Assembly: GCF_000265205.3 (NCBI RefSeq)
Contig: NC_018000.1
Coordinates: 5,329,001 to 5,393,000, forward strand
Length of the DNA: 64,000 bases
Source: Sinorhizobium fredii USDA 257
GTDB lineage: Bacteria; Pseudomonadota; Alphaproteobacteria; Rhizobiales; Rhizobiaceae
Reading direction: 5' to 3'
Below the pieces are notes generated by a model. The model was given only the letters and a program-made list of their open reading frames with translations, made no database searches and was not told the origin of the DNA. Within the stretch, counting starts at the first letter, position 1. Each line of letters starts with the position of its first letter. Positions 1 to 7,423 of the stretch are shown in pieces. The translations under genes and the position numbers were made by a program.

Positions 1-82
1 CTTGGGCGAATGTATCGCTTGCAACCGGTGCGGTGTCGGCCCGCGCACCATCGCAATCGAAAAGCCGAGGAACTGTCGTCAT
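1..82 (-). CDS. HAD-family hydrolase, N-terminal part only (runs off the left edge)
   Basis: The reverse strand opens with an ATG at position 82 and stays open to the window edge, giving 27 residues. The peptide contains RLFDCDGARADTAPV, which matches motif I of HAD phosphatases (hydrophobic strand, then DxDG, then a DT/DS and P); the first Asp would be the catalytic nucleophile. The gene is divergent from the SorC-type regulator and shares a 91-base upstream region with it, a common layout for a sugar-phosphate phosphatase beside its regulator. Only the N-terminus is visible, so the substrate cannot be inferred and the exact start is uncertain because the ribosome binding site is weak. Confidence 0.6.
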   Translation of the reverse strand, partial: MTTVPRLFDCDGARADTAPVASDTFAQ

Positions 83-131
83 GGAGTACGGCGCCTGGAA
101 GGTTGTCGTTGAGAGCCAATTAATTTACATA

Positions 132-158
132 TGTTACATTGATGTGACGTTTGTAACA
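132..158. promoter_or_regulatory. Inverted repeat, candidate operator in a divergent intergenic region
   Basis: TGTTACA and TGTAACA form a perfect 7-base inverted repeat separated by 13 bases. It ends 15 bases before the SorC-type regulator start and lies between that gene and the divergent HAD gene. An autoregulatory operator for the adjacent regulator is the natural reading, but this is inference from position and symmetry. Confidence 0.4.
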
Positions 159-173
159 ACAAGAGAGAACTGC

Positions 174-1112
174 ATGGGGCAGCAGGAGTTGATGATCAGG
201 GCCGCCTGGCTCTATCACGTCGAGGGACTGACACAGGCCGAGATCGGCGAGCGCATGAATCTCACACGTCGTCGGATAAATGAGCTTCTCGCGGCGGCGC
301 TGGAAGAGGGAGTCGTCCGCATCAGCTTCAGTTCGCCGCTGGCCGAGAATGTCGAACTCGAATCGCGCTTGCGTAACCGCTTCGGATTGGAAGACGCGGT
401 GGTTGTGCCGACCCCGGTCGATCCGCGCCAGCTTCACTCCGTGATCGGGCGTGGCGCTGCCGGCTATCTGGATCGCTTGATCCAATCGAGAAAACCGGCC
501 TCGATCGGCGTCGGCTGGGGAGCGACGCTGCGTGAAACGGTACTGCACATGACCCCTGCCAGCGAGCCGCAAATCGACGTGCGCTCAATGATGGGCGGCC
601 TGACGCACGGCTCGCAGATCAATACATTCGAGATTGTCCGTGGCTTCGCCCAGATCCTGAAGGCGCAGTGCCACTATTTCGTGGCGCCGATCTATGCGGA
701 AAGTCCGCAGTCACGCGATGCCATCATCGCCCAGTCAGTGTTCCGGAAGATCTTCCGCCAGACCTGTGACGTCGACGTGTCCTACCTCAGCGCTGGCGAC
801 ATGTCGCAGCAGTCGCTGCAGGTGCGCTTTGGCCTACCGCAAGGAACAAATGTCACCGATCTGATCGCCGTCGGCGCAGTCGGCGATCTGCTGGGGTGCT
901 ATCTCGATGCCGAAGGCAACCCCATCGACCACCCAATCAACAGCCAGGTGCTTTCACCGGAACTGGACGAATATCGCCAAATCCCTTGCCGCATCGTCGC
1001 CTCAGGCGGCCTGCACAAGCACGCCATTCTCCTGGCGCTGGCAAGAGCAAGATTAGCGACGATCATCATCACCGACGCCGAGAGCGCCAAAGCCATGCTG
1101 CAGCAAGCTTAG
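174..1112 (+). CDS. SorC/DeoR-type sugar-binding transcriptional regulator
   Basis: The protein has 312 residues. An N-terminal helix-turn-helix (about residues 10-45, with LTQAEIGERMNLTRRRINELL) is followed by a SorC-type sugar-binding domain resembling a sugar-phosphate isomerase fold (SIGVGWGATLRETV, then a GG-containing stretch near residue 140). Such proteins bind a phosphorylated sugar and control transport and catabolism genes. I chose the ATG at 174 because the family begins a few residues before the helix-turn-helix; the frame is open back to position 33, but that extension overlaps the candidate operator. The neighbour on the other side of the promoter region is a HAD phosphatase. 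The effector sugar is unknown. Confidence 0.85.
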   Translation: MGQQELMIRAAWLYHVEGLTQAEIGERMNLTRRRINELLAAALEEGVVRISFSSPLAENVELESRLRNRFGLEDAVVVPTPVDPRQLHSVIGRGAAGYLDRLIQSRKPASIGVGWGATLRETVLHMTPASEPQIDVRSMMGGLTHGSQINTFEIVRGFAQILKAQCHYFVAPIYAESPQSRDAIIAQSVFRKIFRQTCDVDVSYLSAGDMSQQSLQVRFGLPQGTNVTDLIAVGAVGDLLGCYLDAEGNPIDHPINSQVLSPELDEYRQIPCRIVASGGLHKHAILLALARARLATIIITDAESAKAMLQQA

Positions 1113-1416
1113 CGGCGAACGACCGTCACGAGGACCTGCGGGTAATGAACCGCGTCTCGAGGTAAGCCTCGATCAAGCTGGTGATCGAGGAGAAAGAGGC
1201 GGCGGCCCGGCGCTGCGCGCCAAGTACACCCCGCTCCAGTTCGAGAACTGTGGCCGAAATGAAGAACCGTGCCGCATCCTCCGCTGGCCTGACTGGTCAT
1301 AGCAAGTACCGTTGGCCCAACCTATCTGGCGCCTACTCCGTGCGACAAGCCAATCGGCGACGGAATAGAAGTCGCGGCGTTACGTTTCTCCCGGGTCACT
1401 CAACTGGAGAACCGGG
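1113..1416. other. Intergenic stretch without a convincing gene
   Basis: About 300 bases between the SorC-type regulator and the next gene. Short open frames exist on both strands, but none has a recognisable motif together with a good ribosome binding site. No terminator hairpin stands out after the regulator. Confidence 0.4.
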
Positions 1417-2130
1417 ATGTTTCATTTTCTGCAGAAAGGACCGCGGGTGATCCGCTTTCTCTGCCGTCCGGAGGACCGCGACGTCATCGCGCCGCCGGTA
1501 CCCGCCAAACTGGCCCTGCCGGATTGGTTCCGCAGGCTGCCGCCGGTCGACAAAAAGCACCTGTCGACGACCAATAACGGTCTAACCGTCAAACGCTGCA
1601 TGCCATTCCTCGACGCGATGACCACCGGCTGGATCCTGCCGATCGCTGCAACCGTGCGACTCGAGATCAAGGATGGCGGCCGCGATGTCGAGGCCGGCTG
1701 GGAGTTCGACCGGGTGATGGTCAGCAATCACGGCGCCCATCAGGTGGCGGGTAATCCCAGAGAGCCCTCGCCGCCGTGCAAGTTTCATAACTACTGGTCG
1801 ATCCGCACGCCGCCGGGCTGGAGTTGCCTGTTTCTGCCGCCGCTCAACCGGCCGGGACAGCCTTTCGAATGCGTGGCGGGCATCGTCGACACCGACACCT
1901 ATGCCGCTCACATCCATTTTCCCTTCTTCGCGACGGCACCGGACGGTCTCCATGTCGTTGAGAAGGGCACGCCGCTTGTGCAAGTGATACCGTTTCGCCG
2001 CACCGATACCGCCGTCACGGCAGAGATCCGCACCGAGACACGCAACGAGGCCGCGGAACGCGATACGATCTACCGGAATACCATTGCCGGCGAAGGTTGG
2101 TATCGCAAGACGGCGCGTGCTGCTCGCTGA
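1417..2130 (+). CDS. Conserved hypothetical protein, resembles DUF6065
   Basis: The protein has 237 residues, no signal peptide and no membrane segment. The N-terminus (IRFLCRPEDRDVIAPPVPA, then LPDWFRRLPP) resembles the DUF6065 group, whose members are often near phage genes; I recall this only from the characteristic opening. It is rich in Pro and Trp and has a mixed alpha/beta look. A GTG at 1447 is an alternative start because AGAAAGGA sits six bases before it; the ATG at 1417 also has GGAGA upstream. It is an isolated gene followed by a strong terminator. No function is assigned. Confidence 0.6.
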   Translation: MFHFLQKGPRVIRFLCRPEDRDVIAPPVPAKLALPDWFRRLPPVDKKHLSTTNNGLTVKRCMPFLDAMTTGWILPIAATVRLEIKDGGRDVEAGWEFDRVMVSNHGAHQVAGNPREPSPPCKFHNYWSIRTPPGWSCLFLPPLNRPGQPFECVAGIVDTDTYAAHIHFPFFATAPDGLHVVEKGTPLVQVIPFRRTDTAVTAEIRTETRNEAAERDTIYRNTIAGEGWYRKTARAAR

Positions 2131-2153
2131 AATTTATGAGGCGCATAGAGAAC

Positions 2154-2187
2154 GGGGGCCGGATCGATCCGGCCCCCGCTCTTTTTT
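2154..2187 (+). terminator. Rho-independent terminator
   Basis: GGGGGCCGGATC pairs with GATCCGGCCCCC in a nearly loop-free palindromic stem, followed by a T run (CTTTTTT). It lies 24 bases after the preceding stop codon and ends that transcript. Confidence 0.85.
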
Positions 2188-2197
2188 ACCCGCCGCT

Positions 2198-2578
2198 TCA
2201 CCGCCATACGCGCCAAGGCTTGCCTGGACGATAGTCACGGCCGGAGCTGTTCGAACTCGAATTGGACGATCTGTTCGAGGACGAGTTCGAAGATGAATTG
2301 GAACTCGAGTTCGAGGATGAGTTGGAGCTCGAGTTCGACGAGCTGTTCGACGACGAATTGGAGCTCGAATTGCTCGAGGAGTTCGAGCTCGAATTCGATG
2401 AACTGTTGCCGGCGACGATGATTTCACCGTCGGACCGGCCAGTCGTTTGCGCGTTTTGTCTGGACGCGTTCTCGACGTCAGGAAGAGTTAGCGGATACTC
2501 TCTTGCCTCGGCCGAAGGGCCCGCAAATGCCGCCAGGCTGGCGAGGAGTGCCGTACTCACTTTCCAGTACTTCTTCAT
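2198..2578 (-). CDS. Secreted low-complexity Ser/Asn-repeat protein
   Basis: The 126-residue product starts with a clear signal peptide (MKKYWKVSTALLASLAAFAG, cleavage likely after AEA near residue 26). Residues about 58-112 consist of repeated N-S-S-S units, interrupted once by Arg. The tail is short and basic (GRDYRPGKPWRVWR). The start has GGAG nine bases upstream. It follows the ECF sigma and anti-sigma genes on the same strand, separated from them by a hairpin. It is probably exported, but no enzymatic domain is visible. Ser/Asn-rich tracts are usually disordered and could be a surface spacer or a protease substrate. Repeat number may vary between strains. The role is unknown. Confidence 0.65.
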   Translation of the reverse strand: MKKYWKVSTALLASLAAFAGPSAEAREYPLTLPDVENASRQNAQTTGRSDGEIIVAGNSSSNSSSNSSSNSSSNSSSNSSSNSSSNSSSNSSSNSSSNSSSNRSSNSSSNSSGRDYRPGKPWRVWR

Positions 2579-2593
2579 GCCATTTACTCCTTT

Positions 2594-2620
2594 AGAAAAG
2601 CGGACCGATCAGTCGGTCCG
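2594..2620 (-). terminator. Hairpin with T run between anti-sigma gene and repeat-protein gene
   Basis: CGGACCGA and TCGGTCCG form an 8-base stem with a 4-base loop (2601-2620). On the reverse strand this is followed by CTTTTCT. It could end or attenuate the sigma/anti-sigma transcript before the repeat-protein gene. The T run is short, so its strength is uncertain. Confidence 0.5.
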
Positions 2621-2674
2621 GCGGAGTAACGGGCTACACCTCCCTCTATTCCATGATCGGCGTTCGCCACGCCC

Positions 2675-3457
2675 TTATTTTTGTTGGCGCAGGCCGTCGA
2701 GGACTTTCGCCTCTTCCTCTGGCTCGAGCGGCACCCCGGCGTCAATCGCCGCCAGATAGGCGTCGAGCGTTTCGGTGGATGATGCCGGCGCATAGCCGCC
2801 GCTATCGCCCTGGGCGACGACGGCAAAGGTCACACGCCATTCGGCGTCGGCGCGGCAGGCAACGGAAACCACCGTCGAGCGGTCGGGCGAGTCCACTTCG
2901 AACTCCCGGCACAGGGCCTGGTCATTGTCGCGGAACGTGGCGATCGCACGGAAGCGCTGGTTGGGACCCGGCAATTGCCTTTCTTCGCCTGAGACGACGG
3001 TCTCGAGCGCCTCTTCAAGCGCGGGACTGCTGAGAACCGTCGGAGGCAGGACGCCCTCGGCCACGGTTTGTTCGCCAAGACCGAGCCAGTATCCGCCGAA
3101 GCCGGCGATGACCGCCGCAAGAGAGGCGGCGACGGGCGCGAGCCAGCGGCTTGTGCGCCGATCGTTTGCGGGCCGGCGCGGGAAAGGCAGAACGCTGGCG
3201 CCGGATTCGTTCTGCGCAGAGGTCTTCTCCGCGACCATCCTTTCGACGGCGGCCGTTAGTTCGGCCGGCAGCGGCTCAGCGAGAAGCGGCTTCATGGCTG
3301 TCTTGGCCGCGTGGCGCGTTTCGATGAAGAGCGCCACCCGCGAAACAAGCGCGTCGTCCGTTTCCATTTCCCGCTCGATCTCAGCGGAGGTCTCGGCATC
3401 GAGCTCGCCGTCGGCGAAGCGCATCAGTATCTCGTCGGAGAAATCCGTCCTGGTCAT
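2675..3457 (-). CDS. Membrane-anchored anti-sigma factor
   Basis: The protein has 260 residues. The N-terminal cytoplasmic part (DEILMRFADGELDAETSAEI, then an acidic region) resembles the anti-sigma domains of the ChrR/RsgI-like zinc-less group. A single membrane segment lies near residues 105-127 (WLAPVAASLAAVIAGFGGYW), and the C-terminal 130 residues would be periplasmic. The start at 3457 overlaps the sigma gene stop in an ATGA arrangement, implying translational coupling. This pairing is the standard layout for ECF sigma factors. The periplasmic domain presumably senses a signal, whose nature is not visible. No CxxC zinc motif is seen. Confidence 0.8.
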   Translation of the reverse strand: MTRTDFSDEILMRFADGELDAETSAEIEREMETDDALVSRVALFIETRHAAKTAMKPLLAEPLPAELTAAVERMVAEKTSAQNESGASVLPFPRRPANDRRTSRWLAPVAASLAAVIAGFGGYWLGLGEQTVAEGVLPPTVLSSPALEEALETVVSGEERQLPGPNQRFRAIATFRDNDQALCREFEVDSPDRSTVVSVACRADAEWRVTFAVVAQGDSGGYAPASSTETLDAYLAAIDAGVPLEPEEEAKVLDGLRQQK

Positions 3458-3996
3458 TCGTTTACGCCCTTCATCACCCGAGAACGTGCAGTCGTCGTCG
3501 TTATTCCCGCGGCCTCGGCCAGAGCCTTGCGCGCCCGCGCCAACCGGCTCATGACAGTTCCGATCGGAATGTCGAGGACATTGGCAGCCTCGCGATAGGA
3601 AAGCTCCTCGACGCACACGAGAAGCAGCACCTCCCGCTGCTCGTCCGGCAAATCGCCGATCGCTTCAGCCACAGTCTTGAGGGTCAGTCGCGCTTCGGCC
3701 TCGCGCTCGCCGGATGCGCCGGCGAGATCGTGCCGTTCGGAGATATCGTCCTGGACGCCCGCGGTCTTCTGCCTGCGCACTTGATCGATCCACAGGTTGC
3801 GGAGAATGCGGAACATCCACGCGTCAAAGCGCGTGCCGGGCTCGAAGCGCTCGGCACTGGCAAGCGCCCGTTCACAAGCCGCCTGCACGAGATCGTCGGC
3901 GATATCTCGCGAACCGCAGAGCGAGATGGCGAAGCGGCGAAGATTGGGCAGGAACGCCGTGAGGCGTTCACCGACATCTTTCACCGCATTGCTCAT
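3454..3996 (-). CDS. ECF-family RNA polymerase sigma factor
   Basis: The protein has 180 residues, typical of ECF (group 4) sigma factors. Region 2 is seen at about residues 25-80 (DDLVQAACERAL, then RFDAWMFRILRNLWIDQVRR). Region 4 is seen at about residues 115-165 (LPDEQREVLLLVCVEELSYR and IPIGTVMSRLARARKAL). It should direct RNA polymerase to a small regulon under control of the adjacent anti-sigma factor. The operon is divergent from a subtilase gene 141 bases away, and the shared region could hold an auto-regulated promoter, but I could not identify a confident ECF promoter pair there. Confidence 0.9.
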   Translation of the reverse strand: MSNAVKDVGERLTAFLPNLRRFAISLCGSRDIADDLVQAACERALASAERFEPGTRFDAWMFRILRNLWIDQVRRQKTAGVQDDISERHDLAGASGEREAEARLTLKTVAEAIGDLPDEQREVLLLVCVEELSYREAANVLDIPIGTVMSRLARARKALAEAAGITTTTARSRVMKGVNE

Positions 3997-4137
3997 GTCC
4001 CGAACTCCGCAATTTGGACTAGAAGAGGGAATAGATCGACGACTCAGCCGTTTCCATCCAATCTACAGGCACTCACCCGTGCCTCCAAGAAATGCGCTGC
4101 CCGCTTGGAGCACGACAAAGCCGACCGAGGTTCTCAG

Positions 4138-5529
4138 ATGCTCTCCACGCTGAAACTCGCTCTGATTGCTCTCCTTGCTGCAATCGCACTTGTCGCCGGC
4201 GATGTCCTGGCTCCGCGTCATGCAATGGTGCTTCAAATTCTCGGGAGCAGCCAAGCTCTGGCCGACGACGACGATGACGGCGGCGGCGATGACGACCGCG
4301 GGGCTTCCGGGCGCTCCGGCTCTTACGGTGCGGGCGCTGGATGGAGCGATGGCAGGAGCCTGTTCCGATTCCGTGACCTCTTCCCTCGTCGGACCACTTC
4401 ACGGCGCGCAAGGGCCTCCGTTCCACCTGCACCGACACAAGCCTCCGATGAGATCGTCGGGCTCGGTTTCAGCCCGGCTCAGCTCGAGCAGTTGACGGAG
4501 GCAGGCTTTCAAGTCCTGGAGCAAGGCACGATGGCGACATTCAACGCTGAAGCCGCCAAGCTTCGCATCCCCTCGGGCCTGACACTGGACGCCGCGAGAG
4601 AGCGGGCGCGAGGTCTCGCGCCCGAGGCCGTCGTCGACTTCAACCACTATTACCGACCGGAGCAACGGGCCGAAGCGGGATGCGCTGCTGGCGACTGCAT
4701 GGCGCGCACCGTGATCGGCTGGCCCACGGCGCAGGACTGGCCCGGCGCTTGCACGGGCGGAGCCACGATCGGTCTGATCGACACGGCGATCAACCCTGAG
4801 CACGCTGCCTTCGAAGGCAGTAACATTGAAATCATCCGCCTTGCCGACGCCGAATTGCCAGAGTCCGGCAAGCAGCACGGGACGGCTGTCGCGGCCCTGC
4901 TCGTCGGCTCGGCGATGAGCCGCACGCCGGGTCTGATACCGGGCGGCAAGCTGATCGCCGTGGACGCATTTCACCGTGCCGGGCGGCAGGATGACCGCTC
5001 GGGTGCCTTTGACCTCGTGCGTGCTCTCGATCTGCTGGCCGGCCGCCAGGTACAGGTGATCAATCTGAGCCTTTCCGGCCCGCCCAATCTGCTGCTCGAA
5101 CAGGCCGTGAAAAAGCTGGGGGCGCGCGGCCACATTATGGTTGCCGCTGCCGGCAACGGCGGGCCGAGAGCGGAGCCGGCCTATCCCGCAGCCTATGAGG
5201 AGGTCATCGCGGTTACCGCGACGGACAAGCGCAAGCGGCCTTACAGGCGCGCCGGTCGCGGTGAGCACATTGACTTCGCCGCTCCGGGCGTCGCGGTCTG
5301 GACCGCGGCGTCGATCCGCGGCGCACGTCCCAAAACGGGTACTTCCTTCGCCGCACCATTCGTCACCGCCGCGGTGGCGCTGATGAAGGCATCCGAACCG
5401 GGACTTGCGCCTGAGATGATCCGGGACAGGCTTACCGGAAATGTGGAAGATCTCGGCGATCCGGGAAAGGATCCGGTCTTCGGTTGGGGCCTGTTGGATG
5501 CACGGGGAATCTGCACGGCGGCACCATGA
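4138..5529 (+). CDS. S8-family serine peptidase (subtilase), exported
   Basis: The protein has 463 residues from the ATG at 4138, which opens a hydrophobic N-terminal segment (LKLALIALLAAIALVAGDVL) acting as a signal or anchor. A low-complexity D/G linker follows (ALADDDDDGGGDDDRG). The catalytic triad is visible: Asp in TIGLIDTAINPEH, His in GKQHGTAVAALLVGS, and Ser in KTGTSFAAPFV, with the oxyanion Asn likely in AAAGNGG. The region before the triad may be a prodomain. The gene diverges from the ECF sigma operon. A link to that operon, or to cleavage of the anti-sigma or repeat protein, is inference. The frame is open upstream, but earlier starts would overlap the sigma gene. Confidence 0.85.
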   Translation: MLSTLKLALIALLAAIALVAGDVLAPRHAMVLQILGSSQALADDDDDGGGDDDRGASGRSGSYGAGAGWSDGRSLFRFRDLFPRRTTSRRARASVPPAPTQASDEIVGLGFSPAQLEQLTEAGFQVLEQGTMATFNAEAAKLRIPSGLTLDAARERARGLAPEAVVDFNHYYRPEQRAEAGCAAGDCMARTVIGWPTAQDWPGACTGGATIGLIDTAINPEHAAFEGSNIEIIRLADAELPESGKQHGTAVAALLVGSAMSRTPGLIPGGKLIAVDAFHRAGRQDDRSGAFDLVRALDLLAGRQVQVINLSLSGPPNLLLEQAVKKLGARGHIMVAAAGNGGPRAEPAYPAAYEEVIAVTATDKRKRPYRRAGRGEHIDFAAPGVAVWTAASIRGARPKTGTSFAAPFVTAAVALMKASEPGLAPEMIRDRLTGNVEDLGDPGKDPVFGWGLLDARGICTAAP

Positions 5530-5602
5530 ACATCTGGCGAGAAGGGTCCGGCGGAAAGCGGCAAGGCGCTGCTCGATCCAAAGCCAGAATAAGGATGAAC
5601 CC

Positions 5603-6040
5603 ATGCCCCGCATGATCTTCGTCAACCTACCCGTCGCCGACCTTGCTAAGTCTATGGCCTTTTACGAGGCGATCGGCGCGGCGAACCAGCCCAAGTTCAC
5701 GGACGAGTCCACCGCCTGCATGGTGTTCTCCGACACAACCTTCATAATGCTGCTCACGCACGACAAGTTCGGTCAGTTCACGTCCAAGCGGATCGCGGAT
5801 GCGCATTCGACGAGCGAAATGCTGCTCGTCATTTCGCAGGAGAGCCGCGAGGCGGTGGATGCGATCACCGACAAGGCGGTCGCCGCCGGCGCACGCGAGG
5901 CGCGCGAAAAGTCGCAGGATACGGCTCTCATGTACAGCCGCTGCTTCGAGGATCTCGACGGCCATATTTGGGAGCCGCTGTGGATGCATCCCGATGCGGC
6001 CGTCCAAGTGCCCGAAGCGTTCGCCAATGCAGGCACTTGA
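5603..6040 (+). CDS. VOC-family (glyoxalase/bleomycin-resistance fold) protein
   Basis: The product has 145 residues. It opens with MIFVNLPVADLAKSMAFYEA, typical of the first beta-alpha-beta module of vicinal-oxygen-chelate proteins, and closes with EDLDGHIWEPLWM, which carries the usual metal-binding Glu near the C-terminus. The group resembles the lactoylglutathione-lyase-like proteins seen near YciR-type genes. AAGGATG precedes the ATG at 5603. Substrate unknown. It is a single cytosolic gene with no obvious partner. Confidence 0.85.
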   Translation: MPRMIFVNLPVADLAKSMAFYEAIGAANQPKFTDESTACMVFSDTTFIMLLTHDKFGQFTSKRIADAHSTSEMLLVISQESREAVDAITDKAVAAGAREAREKSQDTALMYSRCFEDLDGHIWEPLWMHPDAAVQVPEAFANAGT

Positions 6041-6131
6041 CCGCATGCCTCGTCAAACTCTCTACCACGGCTCGCATTCGTTACCGCCATGGAACGGCAC
6101 AGCGTTACCCGAGCCATCGGCTTGTCAGTCG

Positions 6132-6659
6132 CTAGTTCGGCGCGGTGGCTGCGGTTTCACCGGGCGGCAAGATCCGGAACAGAAAGGTTGAAACCTTCTC
6201 GCCCGGCTTGAAAGGTCCGGGAACGTGATTGGATACCGGTTTCAGGCTTTGAAGGAATACTGCGATTGACGTCACGTCTTCTTCCGTGAGCTGCGCGAAT
6301 GCATGCCACGGCATGATTGGTGCCAGGACGCGACCGTCCGGCCGCTGCCCGGTCTGAAGCGCAGTCACAATCTCTTCCCGGGTCCAGCCGCCGATGCCGG
6401 TCTCCTTGTCAGGCGTAATGTTGCGGCCGACGAAAACACCCTGCCCGGGGATTTCAAAACCGACGTCCGATCCACCCAGAAATCGCGAGGTGTCCGGCTT
6501 TCCGAAGAAATACCCCGGTGTGTGGCAGTCGTTGCAGCCGCCGATCGTGACCAGGTATTCGCCGCGCGCAATCTGCGTGTCATCGGCAGCTGCCATGCTC
6601 GGCTGTAGCCACAATGCGGAGGAGGCTAAAAATGCATACCGAGCGCTCAATCGAAACAT
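6132..6659 (-). CDS. Periplasmic c-type cytochrome, single heme
   Basis: The protein has 175 residues from an ATG at 6659 preceded by GGAGGGTAAG. A signal peptide (about residues 1-25, ending AAA) is followed by the heme motif CNDCH in GEYLVTIGGCNDCHTP. A candidate axial Met lies in PIMPWHAF. The GRNITPDKETGIGGWTREE stretch is the signature also seen in cytochrome subunits of alcohol and aldehyde dehydrogenases. It probably transfers electrons from a periplasmic dehydrogenase; the partner is not adjacent. A close motif occurs in the triheme cytochrome at 18432. Confidence 0.85.
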   Translation of the reverse strand: MFRLSARYAFLASSALWLQPSMAAADDTQIARGEYLVTIGGCNDCHTPGYFFGKPDTSRFLGGSDVGFEIPGQGVFVGRNITPDKETGIGGWTREEIVTALQTGQRPDGRVLAPIMPWHAFAQLTEEDVTSIAVFLQSLKPVSNHVPGPFKPGEKVSTFLFRILPPGETAATAPN

Positions 6660-6973
6660 CTTACCCTCCGTGATACAGAAGCTCGCAATTTCAAACGAAC
6701 TGAATATCACGACGAACTTGTTCTATATATTAGCTATTTTGAATTATCGAAGATTACGGGAGATGGCGCCTCGGGCCGGCGCGGTGTTCATGGAGTAGCC
6801 TCGCGGTGCATTCCACTCCGTTCCGGTCAAGACACGTATACACCCGTGGTTTACATCCGCCGCCAGCGCCCTAGATTCTCCAGCATTGATGCCGGCAGGT
6901 CCGGCTGTCGCGCGGCGCAAGGCCTATCAGGGCTGCGACCGCAAGCTCCTCATGCAAAAATCGAGAGCAAGAC

Positions 6974-7402
6974 ATGACCGAAGTCAAGAACGGCGACGTC
7001 GTTCGCATGCACTACACTGCCAAGCTGGCGGATGGCTCCGTCATTGATTCTTCCGAAGGTCGCCAGCCGCTTGAATTTAAAGTCGGAGCGGGCAAAGTCA
7101 TTGCCGGCCTCGATCGCCAGATAGCCGGTATGGCAATCGGAGAAACCAACACGGTTACCATCCCTGCAGATGAGGCTTACGGCCCACGCGATGACACCAA
7201 GGTGCAGATAATCCCGCGTTCAGCGGTTCCCGAGGATGTCGAGGTCGGCACGAGACTTCAGCATACCGCCTCGGATGGGCGGCAGACGGCTGTTACCGTT
7301 ACCAGGGTCGAAAACGAACAAGTGACAGTAGACACCAATCACCCGCTTGCCGGCCAGGATCTGGTTGTCGACGTCACCGTCGTGGAAATCCTTCGTCCGT
7401 AA
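6974..7402 (+). CDS. FKBP-type peptidyl-prolyl isomerase, SlyD-like
   Basis: The product has 142 residues with the FKBP/SlyD arrangement: VRMHYTAKLADGSVIDSSEG, a central insert-in-flap segment, and ADEAYGPRD. No His-rich metal tail is present, unlike Escherichia coli SlyD. It would catalyse proline isomerisation and chaperone folding in the cytosol. The 260-base upstream region is AT-rich for this genome and probably holds promoters for this gene and the divergent cytochrome gene. Confidence 0.9.
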   Translation: MTEVKNGDVVRMHYTAKLADGSVIDSSEGRQPLEFKVGAGKVIAGLDRQIAGMAIGETNTVTIPADEAYGPRDDTKVQIIPRSAVPEDVEVGTRLQHTASDGRQTAVTVTRVENEQVTVDTNHPLAGQDLVVDVTVVEILRP

Positions 7403-7423
7403 CGGGTTCGCGATCGGTGCGCC

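Noticed and set aside
2262..2759. An Asp/Glu/Leu-rich forward frame opposite the Ser/Asn repeat gene
   Set aside because: The repeat DNA is open in several frames; only the reverse frame has a signal peptide and a ribosome binding site.
3997..4137. A search for an ECF-type promoter pair between the sigma operon and the subtilase
   Set aside because: GGAA-like elements occur on both strands but without a matching -10 at the right spacing, so no promoter was called.
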